A DNA stretch of 50,536 nt from Acidothermus sp. (GCA_023512015.1 JAIMAI010000014.1:1-50536), one strand, 5' to 3'. Counted from the first letter of the stretch, positions 1 through 8,741 are shown. Numbers and translations: made by a program. Notes: a model not told the origin generated them from the sequence alone.

Positions 1-1
1 G

Positions 2-86
2 TGTCCGAGGGGGGACTTGAACCCCCACGCCCTCAACGGGCACTAGCACCTCAAGCTAGCGCGTCTGCCTATTCCGCCACCCGGAC
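2..86 (-). tRNA. tRNA-Leu (anticodon GAG)
   Basis: Read on the minus strand, the acceptor strands GTCCGGG (86-80) and CTCGGAC (9-3) pair with one G-T wobble, followed by discriminator A at position 2. The anticodon stem CTAGC/GCTAG encloses the loop TTGAGGT, giving anticodon GAG for leucine. A long variable arm (type II) and a T-arm with GTTCAAGTC are visible, as expected for tRNA-Leu. The CCA end cannot be judged because the window begins there. Confidence 0.95.
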
Positions 87-272
87 GTGCCCGCGTGCCG
101 ACCATGCTCGGCTGCGGGAGACGCCGTACACGATACCAAGCGCGAGCAGCCAGGGTCACCGCCCGCACGCTGGCGACGAGACACCCTACATGATCGGTTA
201 TCGTGAGCTGGCAGCCCGAACGTCGGAGCCGGCCGGAGCCGCTTCGACGTCCCTCCCGAGTTCGGAGAGCCG

Positions 273-1607
273 ATGACCGAGCGCAGCGAACCCGGCCCAC
301 CCGCGACTTCCGGCGGCCTCAGCCCTCGCGCAGCGGAGGAGGTCGTCGAGCTCTGCGCTGAGCTGATCCGCATCGACACCTCCAACCCGATCAAACCGGA
401 GCGCCCCGCAGCCGAGTACGTCGCCGAGAAACTCGCCGAGGTTGGGATCGAGTCGACGATCCTCGAATCCGAGCCCGGACGGGCGAGCGTGGTCGCCCGA
501 ATCGACGGCGCCGACCCCATGCGCCCCGCCCTCCTCGTCCACGGGCACCTGGACGTCGTCCCGGCCGAACCGGCCGACTGGCAGGTTCACCCCTTCGCCG
601 GTGAGATCAAAGACGGTTGCCTGTGGGGCCGGGGCGCCATCGACATGAAAGATATGGACGCCATGGTGCTGGCCGTCGTCCGAGACTGGGCCCGCACCGG
701 ACGACGACCCGCGCGCGACGTCGTCCTCGCGTTCGTCGCCGATGAGGAAGCCGGGGGAGCGAAGGGCGCGCGCTATCTGGTCGATCATCATCCCGAGCTC
801 TTCGAGGGGTGCACCGAGTCGATCAGCGAGGTCGGAGGCTTCTCAGTCGAGATCGCCGGAAAGCGGCTCTACCCGATCCAGACCGCGCAGCGCGGCATGG
901 CGTGGCTGGAGCTCACCGCGACCGGGCGGGCCGGGCACGGGAGCCTGCCCAACCCGACCAACCCGGTGACCGCCCTCGCCGAGACGGTCGCCCGAATCGG
1001 CCGCTACGACTGGCCGATTCGCCTCATCGACTCGGTGCGGGAGTTCCTCGCCGAGGTCGCGACGACGATCGGTCGGCCGCTCGATCCCGAGGCTCTCGCG
1101 TCGGACACCGACGGGCTCGGCGGCCTCGGCTCGGTCATCGCCGCCATGGTGCGCAACACGGCGAACCCCACGATGCTCGAAGGCGGATACAAGATCAACG
1201 TTGTGCCCCAGGTGGCCAAAGCCCGCATCGACGGGCGATACCTTCCCGGGTATCGCGACGAATTCTTCGCGACCATCGAGCGCCTGCTCGACCCGCAGGT
1301 CACTTACCGCGTCGTGCACGAGGACATCGCGATCGAGAATCCGTGGGACACCCCACTCGTCACGGCGATGACCGACGCGCTTCACGCGGAGGATCCCGAA
1401 GGCCGAGCCGTTCCCTACTGCCTGTTCGGCGGGACCGACGACAAATCCTTTTCCCGGCTGGGCATCGTCGGCTACGGATTCTCTCCCCTCCGCCTCACGC
1501 CGGACCTCGATTTCGCCGGCATGTTCCACGCGGTCGACGAGCGGGTGAATCTCGACGCGCTGCGCTTCGGCGTCCGGGTGCTCGATCGGTTCCTCACGAG
1601 CTGCTGA
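273..1607 (+). CDS. M20-family metallopeptidase / acyl-amino-acid deacylase-like hydrolase
   Basis: A 444-residue cytoplasmic zinc hydrolase of the M20/M25/M40 family (ArgE/DapE/CPG2-like). The metal-binding signatures are visible: HGHLDVVP near residue 90, GRGAIDMKD near 120 and DEEAGG near 155, where the first Glu is the expected general base. A dimerisation lid follows at about 205-330. The exact substrate, a peptide or N-acyl amino acid, cannot be read from sequence. The ATG follows a GGAGAG Shine-Dalgarno sequence. In other actinobacteria an M20 peptidase of this kind lies near the mshC/metH region, so the neighbourhood is conventional. No leaderless-type -10 lies close upstream. Confidence 0.9.
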   Translation: MTERSEPGPPATSGGLSPRAAEEVVELCAELIRIDTSNPIKPERPAAEYVAEKLAEVGIESTILESEPGRASVVARIDGADPMRPALLVHGHLDVVPAEPADWQVHPFAGEIKDGCLWGRGAIDMKDMDAMVLAVVRDWARTGRRPARDVVLAFVADEEAGGAKGARYLVDHHPELFEGCTESISEVGGFSVEIAGKRLYPIQTAQRGMAWLELTATGRAGHGSLPNPTNPVTALAETVARIGRYDWPIRLIDSVREFLAEVATTIGRPLDPEALASDTDGLGGLGSVIAAMVRNTANPTMLEGGYKINVVPQVAKARIDGRYLPGYRDEFFATIERLLDPQVTYRVVHEDIAIENPWDTPLVTAMTDALHAEDPEGRAVPYCLFGGTDDKSFSRLGIVGYGFSPLRLTPDLDFAGMFHAVDERVNLDALRFGVRVLDRFLTSC

Positions 1608-1762
1608 TCCTCTCGCAGAGCGTTGTCGGAACGGGCCGTTCGCTACGAAAATTCGCGCACGCTTTCTTCTCCTCGCTTTCCCACCCGAGTGCCTCGCCCG
1701 CACTAGTCGGCCTGCCGAGCTCTCCCGGACGCCAAGGGCTCGCCAAGCGGCGCCGGACCGGC

Positions 1763-1768
1763 TACGGT
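1763..1768 (+). promoter_or_regulatory. Leaderless-type -10 (TACGGT)
   Basis: The hexamer TACGGT ends 7 nt before the ATG at 1776, the spacing expected if transcription starts at the start codon. The 168-bp gap before it shows no other feature. Confidence 0.5.
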
Positions 1769-1775
1769 TTACGGC

Positions 1776-2084
1776 ATGGTCGATGAGAAGCCGGTGACGC
1801 CGGCCGACGTCCGTGCCGCGGCCGACGCCCTCAAGGCCGCGATCGACAAGCATCTCTCCGCCGTCGAGAACCGCGCCGGGGAGAACGATCCCCGGGTCCA
1901 GCAGGCCTACGACGAGCTCGCTGCAGCGGCCGAGTCGTACGACGACCTGCTCTTCGCCGCTTACGAGGAAGTCACCCCCTTCGGACCCGCTGAAGACGAC
2001 GAAGGCGAAGAAGACGAAGAGGTCGACACCGAGGACACCCTGGACCTCGACGACGACCTCGAATGGGAAAGCGACGAACGCTAA
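1776..2084 (+). CDS. Small acidic protein of unknown function
   Basis: A 102-residue protein I do not recognise with certainty. The N-terminal two thirds are predicted helical and alanine-rich, resembling a short coiled coil. The last 30 residues are almost all Asp/Glu (runs such as EDDEGEEDEEVD), giving a very low predicted pI. No signal peptide or membrane segment is present. The ATG has a TACGGT -10 element 7 nt upstream and no Shine-Dalgarno sequence, suggesting a leaderless message. It ends 11 bp from the convergent RecD-like gene, and its stop codon lies inside a short tandem duplication. Confidence 0.75.
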   Translation: MVDEKPVTPADVRAAADALKAAIDKHLSAVENRAGENDPRVQQAYDELAAAAESYDDLLFAAYEEVTPFGPAEDDEGEEDEEVDTEDTLDLDDDLEWESDER

Positions 2085-2101
2085 GCAGACGAACGCTAAG
2101 C
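2073..2101 (+). repeat. Tandem duplication over two convergent stop codons
   Basis: GACGAACGCTAAGC occurs at 2073-2086 and again at 2088-2101, a 15-nt period. The first copy carries the TAA stop of the acidic-protein gene (2082-2084). The second carries an in-frame second TAA and, on the minus strand, the TAG stop of the RecD-like gene (2098-2096). Confidence 0.85.
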
Positions 2102-3223
2102 GAGGGCCTGCGTACCGTCGGCCGACTCCATCCTCTCCACCGTCCCGCCGAGAAGCACCCGCAGCCGATCGCCCAGCGTCGTGCGCCGCGGACGATTCGG
2201 CACCCGGGCTACCGCGTAGGCCAGTGCCGAACCGACGCCGTGCACGATCGAAAGATGCCGGGTCGCGCGCGTGACCGCCGTGTAGACGAGCGCGCGGCTG
2301 AGAACTCCGGCGCAGTCGGGTGGGAAAACCGCCACCACGGCGGGCCAGCGTCGACCGGCTGCTGCGTGCACCGTGAGAGGTGGCGGAGCGCCGCAAGGCT
2401 CGGTCACTGCGCACAGTGCGTCCACACCCCCCGGTCCGCCGCGTAGCGGAGTCAGCACCTGGATTTCCGCGGGGGCAATGCCGAAGGCGCGGGGGATCGA
2501 CGTCCCCACCAATTGGCCCACCCGGTGCGCCCCCTCGTCTGCATTCGCCACCGGGACGACGACCACGTGCCGTGCGGGATCGTCGACCGGCGGTAATTCC
2601 CCGCGGCGGATCGCGGCCGCCAATTCCCCCAGCGAAGCCGGGATCTCCTCCGTCGCGGGTTTTGCTTGCTCGCCTGAGATAGGCGGGCCGGTCGTCACCA
2701 GGTCACACCACGACACACCCGGCGCTGCAACCAAGTCGGCCAGCACCTGACCAGGCCCGGGGGAAGGCAACATGTCGAGATCCCCGACCAAAAGGACGTC
2801 CTCGCCTTCCTCGAGGGAAGAAAACAGCGCCGCATATGCCTCGACGTCGAGAAGCTGGGCGTCGTCCACCACCACGGTCCGCGGGCCAGACCGCTCGCGC
2901 ACGACGGCGTCACGGACAGCCCCCTGCGGACCGGTGACCACGAAAAGACGTCCCCGGCTCACCAGACCCGCAACAACCGTGGCGATGAGCTCTTCGGCGG
3001 CGAGCAACCGCCGCCACCCGATCCCGTCGCCGTAACGGGCCACCGTGCCCTCACCCGACTCACCCCCCAAGACGTCCAGGGCCGCGTCGAGGTCGAGTCC
3101 GCGGCCGGCGAGCGCGGCCCGCGCCACCGCCGCCGGCATGAGCGTGTGACCGTCGCGAGACGCGCGATCGAGTAGGGCTGCGAGTTCCACAGCGGCGCGG
3201 TCGACGTCGATGCCCCCAGCCAT
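2096..3223 (-). CDS. RecD-like helicase-fold protein with degenerate ATP site
   Basis: A 375-residue protein related to the ATP-dependent RecD2/AAA_30 helicase family. Recognisable elements are a Walker-A region reading GPQGAVRD (the GK[ST] is missing), a Walker-B region VVVDDAQLLD, a motif-III-like LLVGDLDMLPSPGPGQ, and a C-terminal AVTRATRHLSIVHG resembling helicase motif VI. Loss of the P-loop lysine suggests it cannot hydrolyse ATP in the usual way. The ATG at 3223 overlaps the TGA of the upstream aldo/keto reductase, so the two are probably cotranscribed. It is shorter than RecD2 (about 700 residues). A function in DNA metabolism is inferred only. Confidence 0.75.
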   Translation of the reverse strand: MAGGIDVDRAAVELAALLDRASRDGHTLMPAAVARAALAGRGLDLDAALDVLGGESGEGTVARYGDGIGWRRLLAAEELIATVVAGLVSRGRLFVVTGPQGAVRDAVVRERSGPRTVVVDDAQLLDVEAYAALFSSLEEGEDVLLVGDLDMLPSPGPGQVLADLVAAPGVSWCDLVTTGPPISGEQAKPATEEIPASLGELAAAIRRGELPPVDDPARHVVVVPVANADEGAHRVGQLVGTSIPRAFGIAPAEIQVLTPLRGGPGGVDALCAVTEPCGAPPPLTVHAAAGRRWPAVVAVFPPDCAGVLSRALVYTAVTRATRHLSIVHGVGSALAYAVARVPNRPRRTTLGDRLRVLLGGTVERMESADGTQALA

Positions 3224-4215
3224 CAGCGGATCGGTGCGTTCGAATCCTCGGCGTCCGACACCTCGTCGAGCGCCTCGCGGATTTCCGGCGGGAGTTTCAC
3301 CTCGCATTCCGCGAGCACTCCGCGAAGCTGGGCCGCCGTCCGCGAACCCACAAGGGCTACCGCCACCCCGGGACGGTCACGGATCCACGCCAACGCCACC
3401 CCGAGCGGGGCGACCCCCAAGCCCTCAGCGGCCGTGCAGACCGCGTTGACGATACCCGCCGCGCGTGCGTCGAGATAGGGCTGGACGAAGTCGGCGAGGT
3501 GGTCGCTCGCCGCCCGTGAATCGGCGGGAATACCAGTGCGGTATTTCCCGGTCAATACCCCGCGACCCAGAGCCGACCACGCGACGAGCGATATTTCGGC
3601 GTCCAACGCCGCCGGCAGCACGTCGCGTTCCACGCCACGGCACAGCAGCGAATATTCCGCGGACGCCGACACCAACCGTACCCGTCCCGGCCAGGCCGCC
3701 TGCCACGCCGCCGCTTTCGCCAGGCGCCACGCCGAGAAATTCGCCACCCCGACGTAGCGGGTGCGTCCCGAGGAGACCGCGATGTCCAACGCGGAAAGCG
3801 TTTCCTCCATCGGCGTGCCCGCATCGGCGCCGTCGATGTGCCACACATCGATGTGGTCGACCCCTATTCGGCGCAGCGAGGCGTCCAAGGCATCGAGGAG
3901 AGTTCGCCGGGAAAGGTCGGCGGGAATGTCGAGTAAGCCGACGGTCGAGTGGGTGTACGGGCTGTGTCCGCCGGTCTTGACCGCGATCACGACGTCACCG
4001 CGGGGGAAACGCCCCGCGAGCAGCCTCCCGAGCACCACCTCCGAGGCCCCCTGGCCGTAACTGTCGCCGGTCTCGATGAAAGCCCCGCCGGCGTCGAGGA
4101 AATCCCGCAGCTGTTCGGCCGCCTCGTGCTCGTCGGTGTCCAGTCCCCAGGTCGCTGCTCCCAGACCCAGCCACGGCACGGCCAGCCCGCTGGCGCCGAG
4201 ACGTCGAAGCTCCAC
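3223..4215 (-). CDS. Aldo/keto reductase
   Basis: A 330-residue NAD(P)H-dependent aldo/keto reductase with a TIM-barrel fold. The catalytic tetrad can be placed: Asp and Tyr in ETGDSYGQG, Lys in VVIAVKTGG and His in DVWHIDGAD. Length and overall pattern fit the AKR11/AKR12-like group that acts on small aldehydes and ketones; the physiological substrate is unknown. The start is GTG at 4215, with a TAGCGT -10 ending 6 nt upstream, consistent with a leaderless message. Its stop overlaps the start of the RecD-like gene by one base. Confidence 0.88.
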   Translation of the reverse strand: MELRRLGASGLAVPWLGLGAATWGLDTDEHEAAEQLRDFLDAGGAFIETGDSYGQGASEVVLGRLLAGRFPRGDVVIAVKTGGHSPYTHSTVGLLDIPADLSRRTLLDALDASLRRIGVDHIDVWHIDGADAGTPMEETLSALDIAVSSGRTRYVGVANFSAWRLAKAAAWQAAWPGRVRLVSASAEYSLLCRGVERDVLPAALDAEISLVAWSALGRGVLTGKYRTGIPADSRAASDHLADFVQPYLDARAAGIVNAVCTAAEGLGVAPLGVALAWIRDRPGVAVALVGSRTAAQLRGVLAECEVKLPPEIREALDEVSDAEDSNAPIR

Positions 4216-4221
4216 GAGCGA

Positions 4222-4227
4222 ACGCTA
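4222..4227 (-). promoter_or_regulatory. Leaderless-type -10 (TAGCGT) for aldo/keto reductase
   Basis: On the minus strand TAGCGT is followed by 6 nt and then the GTG start at 4215. It is divergent from the + strand element at 4257-4262. Confidence 0.5.
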
Positions 4228-4256
4228 CCGCCCGGCTTCGTGTCGTCCCGGCTCGG

Positions 4257-4262
4257 TAGACT
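4257..4262 (+). promoter_or_regulatory. Leaderless-type -10 (TAGACT)
   Basis: TAGACT is followed by 7 nt and then GTG at 4270, supporting the small membrane-protein gene downstream. Confidence 0.45.
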
Positions 4263-4269
4263 TTCCGGC

Positions 4270-4485
4270 GTGGCTCGGTTCTCGTCCGCACGTCCTTTGG
4301 AACCCTGGCAATTCTGGGCAGGTGTGATCACGCTGGTGATCTGCGGCGTGCTCGCCCTCATTGCCCTCGCCGGGACGGCGGGCAAGCACGGCGCGTGCCC
4401 GAGCCCCGGACAGGATTCCCGTCCCGCCAACGCCGCGTGTTACCCGCCTTACCAGCACCAAGAGCAGACCGGCGTCGTCGGCTGA
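4270..4485 (+). CDS. Small single-pass membrane protein, unknown function
   Basis: A 71-residue predicted protein with one strong transmembrane helix (WAGVITLVICGVLALIALAG, residues about 14-33). A short polar C-terminal tail follows, containing two cysteines (ACPSPG and AACYPP) that could form a disulphide outside the membrane. It starts at GTG 4270, chosen because a TAGACT -10 element ends 7 nt upstream. The reading frame extends further upstream in silico, but that part overlaps the divergent aldo/keto reductase and its promoter. The family is not recognised. Confidence 0.55.
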   Translation: MARFSSARPLEPWQFWAGVITLVICGVLALIALAGTAGKHGACPSPGQDSRPANAACYPPYQHQEQTGVVG

Positions 4486-4576
4486 GACGACCGTTGCCGA
4501 GTCCAGACGCCGTGGCCCGTTTTCGCGGGAAATGTCTTGCTGATCCCACGACTGATCCCACGGGCAGAGGGGCGCC

Positions 4577-5278
4577 GTGACGACCGTCGTCTTCGTCCGC
4601 CACGGCCTCACGGCCGCCACCGGAGAGCGGCTCACCGGGCAACTGCCCGACGTCCACCTCGACGAGCGGGGCCAGGCGCAGGCCGCCGCGCTCGCGAAAC
4701 GCTTCGCGGGGGTGAACCTCGCCGCTGTGGTCACCAGTCCCCTCGAACGCTGCCGGGAGACCGCCGAGCCGATCGCCGACCAGGCCGGCCTCGACCTCCA
4801 CGTGGACGACCGGCTCATCGAATGCGGCTACGGCGAATGGACCGGCCGCACTCTGCGCGATATCGCCAAGGACCCGCTCTGGAAAGTGGTCCAGTCGCAC
4901 CCGAGTGCCGCCGTCTTCCCCGGTGTGGACGGCGAATCGCTGCGCGCCGTGCAGCACCGGGCGGTGGACGCCGTCCGCGCATGGAACGCCAGCCTGGGCC
5001 CTCAAGCCGTCTGGGTGTGCTGCTCGCACGCCGACGTCATCCGTCTCGTGCTCGCCGACGCGCTCGGGATGCACCTCGACGAATTCCAGCGGCTCGTCGT
5101 GGACCCTTGCTCGGTCAGCATCGTCCGGTACACCACGTTGCGGCCCTTCGTCCTTCGCATCAACGACAGCGACCTCGATTTCGCCCAACTGCTGAGCCCG
5201 CCGAAACCCCGGCGTAAGCGATCACCGCGGTCGGCTGCCGCGTCGCCGAGCGACCGCTCCCAGCCCCACACGCCATAG
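4577..5278 (+). CDS. Histidine phosphatase family protein (MSMEG_4193-like)
   Basis: A 233-residue member of the phosphoglycerate-mutase-like histidine phosphatase superfamily. The catalytic RHG motif is near the N-terminus (VVFVRHGLTAATGE, phospho-acceptor His at residue 9). Further family residues are the Arg in SPLERCRET, the acid E in IECGYGEWTG and the second His in CCSHADVIR. In actinobacteria this family is found next to DUF3090 and SCO1664-family genes upstream of mshC, exactly as here. The physiological phospho-substrate is not known. The last 20 residues are basic and low-complexity. Confidence 0.88.
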   Translation: MTTVVFVRHGLTAATGERLTGQLPDVHLDERGQAQAAALAKRFAGVNLAAVVTSPLERCRETAEPIADQAGLDLHVDDRLIECGYGEWTGRTLRDIAKDPLWKVVQSHPSAAVFPGVDGESLRAVQHRAVDAVRAWNASLGPQAVWVCCSHADVIRLVLADALGMHLDEFQRLVVDPCSVSIVRYTTLRPFVLRINDSDLDFAQLLSPPKPRRKRSPRSAAASPSDRSQPHTP

Positions 5279-5281
5279 GGT
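5276..5281 (+). promoter_or_regulatory. Leaderless-type -10 (TAGGGT)
   Basis: TAGGGT overlaps the stop codon region of the upstream phosphatase gene and ends 6 nt before the ATG of the DUF3090 gene at 5288. Confidence 0.5.
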
Positions 5282-5287
5282 CGAAGC

Positions 5288-5851
5288 ATGCCGCGTCAGG
5301 TCTTCAACTACGAGACCCCCGACCGTGTCGTCATCGGTGCGGTCGGCGAACCGGGTCGGCGCACCTTCTTCCTCCAGGTTCGCGAAGCCGACCGGCTCAC
5401 CAGCGTGGTCCTCGAGAAGGCGCAGGTGGCGGTGCTCGCCGAACGGCTCGACGCCATGCTCGACGAAGTGGTCCGAGTCTCCGGCGGCACGGCCTCGGTG
5501 CCCGCCGTGGCGCCGTCCGATCTGGACGACGACCGCCCGCTCGACGAGCCGCTCATCGAAGAATTCCGCGTCGGTGCCCTTGGGCTCGGGTGGGACCCGG
5601 AGACCGAGCAGGTGGTCATCGAAGCGCAAGCGCTCGGAGGCGGCGAGGCCGAGGAGGTGCTCGTCGAGGACGACGACGCGGAGGGCCCGCCGCTGCTGCG
5701 GGTGCGGATGTCCGGTGCGGTGGCGCGGGCGTTCGCTAAACGGGCCTTGAAGGTGGTGGCCGCCGGTCGGCCGGCCTGCGAATTCTGCGGCGAACCGATC
5801 GACCCGGAAGGCCACATCTGCGCCCGGGCCAACGGCCACAAGCGTCCCTGA
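5288..5851 (+). CDS. DUF3090 family protein
   Basis: A 187-residue cytoplasmic protein of the actinobacterial DUF3090 family. The hallmark is the C-terminal putative metal knuckle CEFCGEPIDPEGHICARANG, which places Cys-X2-Cys and His-X-Cys close together. The N-terminal part is a mixed alpha/beta domain with no catalytic motif I can name. It lies between the histidine phosphatase and the SCO1664-family gene, a conserved trio upstream of mshC, but its function is unknown. The ATG has a TAGGGT -10 ending 6 nt upstream and no Shine-Dalgarno sequence. Confidence 0.88.
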   Translation: MPRQVFNYETPDRVVIGAVGEPGRRTFFLQVREADRLTSVVLEKAQVAVLAERLDAMLDEVVRVSGGTASVPAVAPSDLDDDRPLDEPLIEEFRVGALGLGWDPETEQVVIEAQALGGGEAEEVLVEDDDAEGPPLLRVRMSGAVARAFAKRALKVVAAGRPACEFCGEPIDPEGHICARANGHKRP

Positions 5852-5858
5852 CGCCGCC

Positions 5859-6578
5859 ATGAGCGAACTCGCCGAGGCCGAGCTCCTGCGGGTGCTCGCC
5901 GAAGGAACCCTTCGGATCGAAGGGCAACTCCTGGACGCCTCCAACACCACCCTCTACTGCTGTGTCTCCCTCGATTCCCGGGAACTGCGGTGCGTGTACA
6001 AACCGGTGGCGGGGGAGCGGCCGCTGTGGGATTTCCCCGACCACACGTTGAGCCGCCGAGAGGTAGCGGCGTACCTGGTGTCTGCAGCCACCGGTTGGGA
6101 CATCGTCCCGCCGACTGTGTTCCGCGACGGGCCGTTCGGTCCGGGTGCCTGCCAGTTGTGGATCGACGTGGACCCGGACGTCGACCTCATCGAGTTGCTG
6201 CAAAGCGACGACCCCGGCTTGCAGCGCATCGCCGTCTTCGACGCCGTCGTCAACAACGCGGACCGCAAAGGCGGACACCTCCTTCCCACCCCAGGCGGGC
6301 ACATCTACGGCGTGGATCACGGGGTGTGCTTCGCCGTCCCCGACAAGTTGCGCACCGTGCTGTGGCAGTGGCGGGGGCAGCCGCTCCCCGATGAAGCCGT
6401 CGATACCCTGCAGGCGCTGGCCTGCGAGCTGGACGGCGAATTGGGCGGCGAGCTCATCGACCTGCTCTCCCCGCGCGAAGTGGCCGCCACCCGTCGGCGG
6501 GTGCGGCGGCTGTTGGCAAGTCGCCGTTTTCCCGAACCCTCCGATCGGTGGCCGGCGATCCCCTGGCCCCCGCTGTGA
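5859..6578 (+). CDS. SCO1664-family kinase-like protein
   Basis: A 239-residue protein resembling the catalytic half of phosphatidylinositol 3/4-kinase-like folds, annotated in actinobacteria as the SCO1664 family. Diagnostic motifs are a lysine in CVYKPVAGERPLWDFP, the putative catalytic loop NNADRKGGHLL and a DFG-like metal site GVDHGVCF. It starts 7 nt after the DUF3090 stop and is probably translationally linked to it. The natural substrate is not known; a phosphotransfer role is inferred from the motifs only. Confidence 0.85.
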   Translation: MSELAEAELLRVLAEGTLRIEGQLLDASNTTLYCCVSLDSRELRCVYKPVAGERPLWDFPDHTLSRREVAAYLVSAATGWDIVPPTVFRDGPFGPGACQLWIDVDPDVDLIELLQSDDPGLQRIAVFDAVVNNADRKGGHLLPTPGGHIYGVDHGVCFAVPDKLRTVLWQWRGQPLPDEAVDTLQALACELDGELGGELIDLLSPREVAATRRRVRRLLASRRFPEPSDRWPAIPWPPL

Positions 6579-6580
6579 CA

Positions 6581-6586
6581 TAGAGT
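6581..6586 (+). promoter_or_regulatory. Leaderless-type -10 (TAGAGT) for mshC
   Basis: TAGAGT lies two bases after the previous stop codon and ends 7 nt before the mshC ATG at 6594, so mshC probably has its own leaderless promoter. Confidence 0.5.
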
Positions 6587-6593
6587 TCGCTCC

Positions 6594-7805
6594 ATGCACG
6601 CCTGGTCAGTTCCGGAAATCCCGAAGCTGCCAGGAAGGGGTACGCTCCCGCGGGTCTTCGACACCGCGCGCGGCGAAGCGGTCCCGGTGGGTTCACCCGA
6701 TGGCGCCGCACTGTACGTTTGCGGCATCACCCCTTACGACGCCACCCATCTCGGGCATGCCGCGACCTACGTCGCTTTCGACATCCTGGTTCGCGCCTGG
6801 CGGGACGCCGGTATCCCCGTGCGGTACGCGCAGAACGTCACCGACGTCGACGATCCGCTGCTGGAACGCGCCCGCCAAGTGGGTGAGCCGTGGGAAGCCA
6901 TCGCGGCCCGTGAAACCGCAATCTTCCGCGACGACATGACCGCGCTGCGCGTCGTCCCCCCCGACCGCTACATCGGGGTCGTCGAATCGCTGCCGCAGAT
7001 CATCGGACTCATCGAGGTGCTACGGGCGCAAGGCTTCACTTACGAAGTCGACGGTGACGTGTATTTCGCCACGCACGCCGCTCCCGATTTCGGGGCGGTG
7101 AGCCACGCGGATCGCGACACCATGCTGCGGTTGTTCGCCGAACGCGGAGGAGACCCCGACCGGCCAGGGAAAAAGGACCCGCTCGACGCGCTGCTGTGGC
7201 GGCTCAAACGCCCGGGGGAACCGAATTGGGACGCCCCCTTCGGCCGCGGTCGGCCGGGATGGCACGTGGAGTGCGCGGCGATCGCGCTGACCCACCTGCG
7301 TATTCCGCTCGACGTCCAAGGTGGTGGGGCGGATTTGGTCTTCCCGCACCACGAAATGAGCGCGGCGCAGGTGCGGGCCGCCACCGGTCGGCCGTTCGCA
7401 CGCAGTTTCGTGCACACGGCTCTCGTCTCCTACCAAGGCGAGAAGATGTCGAAATCCCTGGGGAACCTCGTTTTCGTCTCCCGGCTCCGCGCCGATGGCG
7501 CCGACCCGATGGCGATCCGCCTCGCGCTGCTCGCCCAGCATTACCGCACCGAATGGGAATGGCAGGCGTCCATGCTGGACGACGCCACCCGCCGTCTGGT
7601 CCGGTGGCGCGCCGCCGTCACCCGGCGGGCAGGGCCGCCCGCCGAACCATTCCTCGCCGAATTACGGGCCCGTATCGCCGACGACCTCGACACCCCGGGC
7701 GCCCTCGACCTCGTCGATGAATGGGCTGCTACCCGCGGCGGCGACGGCAGCGCGCCCAACCTGGTCAATGCAGCGGTGGACGCGCTGCTCGGCGTACGGC
7801 TGTGA
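6594..7805 (+). CDS. mshC: Cysteine:1D-myo-inosityl 2-amino-2-deoxy-alpha-D-glucopyranoside ligase
   Basis: A 403-residue MshC, the ATP-dependent ligase that joins L-cysteine to GlcN-inositol in mycothiol biosynthesis. It is a cysteinyl-tRNA-synthetase paralogue, with the zinc cysteine region YVCGITPYD, an HIGH-like HLGHA motif near residue 55, the zinc ligands [10 protein letters not shown], and EKMSKSLGN in place of KMSKS near residue 285. Unlike CysS (about 460-500 residues), it lacks the C-terminal anticodon-binding domain. The N-terminus ([14 protein letters not shown]) matches typical MshC starts, and a TAGAGT -10 lies 7 nt upstream. Its presence marks the organism as a mycothiol producer. 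Confidence 0.96.
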   Translation: MHAWSVPEIPKLPGRGTLPRVFDTARGEAVPVGSPDGAALYVCGITPYDATHLGHAATYVAFDILVRAWRDAGIPVRYAQNVTDVDDPLLERARQVGEPWEAIAARETAIFRDDMTALRVVPPDRYIGVVESLPQIIGLIEVLRAQGFTYEVDGDVYFATHAAPDFGAVSHADRDTMLRLFAERGGDPDRPGKKDPLDALLWRLKRPGEPNWDAPFGRGRPGWHVECAAIALTHLRIPLDVQGGGADLVFPHHEMSAAQVRAATGRPFARSFVHTALVSYQGEKMSKSLGNLVFVSRLRADGADPMAIRLALLAQHYRTEWEWQASMLDDATRRLVRWRAAVTRRAGPPAEPFLAELRARIADDLDTPGALDLVDEWAATRGGDGSAPNLVNAAVDALLGVRL

Positions 7806-7889
7806 GGTGGCAGAACACCGGTGAATTCGACGCCACGTCTGCCTTGAATTCGGAAAAACCGGAAAAGCAGCAGTGGGATCGGAGGTGCG

Positions 7890-8741
7890 TCAGTTCGAGC
7901 CCTCGCGGCGATGTCGCAGGTACCGCTCGAATTCCCGGGCGATCGCCTCACCGGCGTCCTCAGGCACTTCGGGATCGTCTTTCTGTTGCTCCAGCGCCCG
8001 CACGTATTCGCCGATTTCCGCATCCTCTTCGGCGAGCTGGTCGACGCTGCGTTCCCACGCCACCGCGAGATCGGGCAGATCTCCGTACGGCATAGGAATG
8101 TCGAGGGCGTTCTCGACGTGGCGCAGCAAGGCCAAGGTGGCCTTCGGGCACGGCGGGGAGGCCGCGTAATGCGGGACCGCCGCCCACAGGGAGGTCGACG
8201 GAATACCCGCCTGGATGCACGCGTCGTTGAACACTCCGACGATCCCCGTCGGCCCCTCGTAGCGGGACTGCTCCAACCCCAGCCGACGAGCGGTCGCCGA
8301 ATCGGTGGCGCTGCCGGTAACCGGTACCGGCCGACTGTGCGGCGAGTCCGAGAGCAGCGCCCCCAGATTGATGACTTCGGTCACCCCGAGTTGGGTGGCG
8401 GCGTCGATCAGCTCCGCGCAAAAAGCGCGCCAGCGCATGTTCGGCTCCAGCCCGCGCAGTAGCACGACGTCGCGATCGCAGTCGGGGGGCCGAGCCAGCG
8501 ACAGTCGCGAGGTTGGCCAGGTGATCCGCCGACTGACGCCGTCGATCAGAGCGACCGTCGGACGATTCACCTGGAAGTCGTAATAGTCGTCCGGATCAAT
8601 CTCGCCCAGCGGCTCGGCGTGCCACGCCAGTTCCAGCGTCTCCACGGCGTCCGTGGCGGCTTCGGCCGCGTCGTTCCACCCCTCGAAAGCTGTGATCATC
8701 ACGGGATTCCGGAGCGGACGGCGGCCCGACAACTCGATCAC
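7890..8741 (-). CDS. PAC2 family protein (proteasome-assembly-chaperone-like fold)
   Basis: A 283-residue PAC2-family protein, a family widely conserved in actinobacteria next to mshC and metH. Characteristic segments are the N-terminal AFEGWNDAAEAATDAVETL, a central GALLSDSPHSRPVPVTG, and a region that includes PTGIVGVFND. The C-terminus is a charged helix. The start was placed at GTG 8741, because AGGAG lies 6 nt upstream of it; a longer frame beginning at 8780 lacks a ribosome site. A minus-strand TAGGCT at 8817-8812 could give a leader of about 65 nt. The fold is shared with eukaryotic PAC2, but a proteasome role in bacteria is not established. Confidence 0.88.
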   Translation of the reverse strand: MIELSGRRPLRNPVMITAFEGWNDAAEAATDAVETLELAWHAEPLGEIDPDDYYDFQVNRPTVALIDGVSRRITWPTSRLSLARPPDCDRDVVLLRGLEPNMRWRAFCAELIDAATQLGVTEVINLGALLSDSPHSRPVPVTGSATDSATARRLGLEQSRYEGPTGIVGVFNDACIQAGIPSTSLWAAVPHYAASPPCPKATLALLRHVENALDIPMPYGDLPDLAVAWERSVDQLAEEDAEIGEYVRALEQQKDDPEVPEDAGEAIAREFERYLRHRREGSN

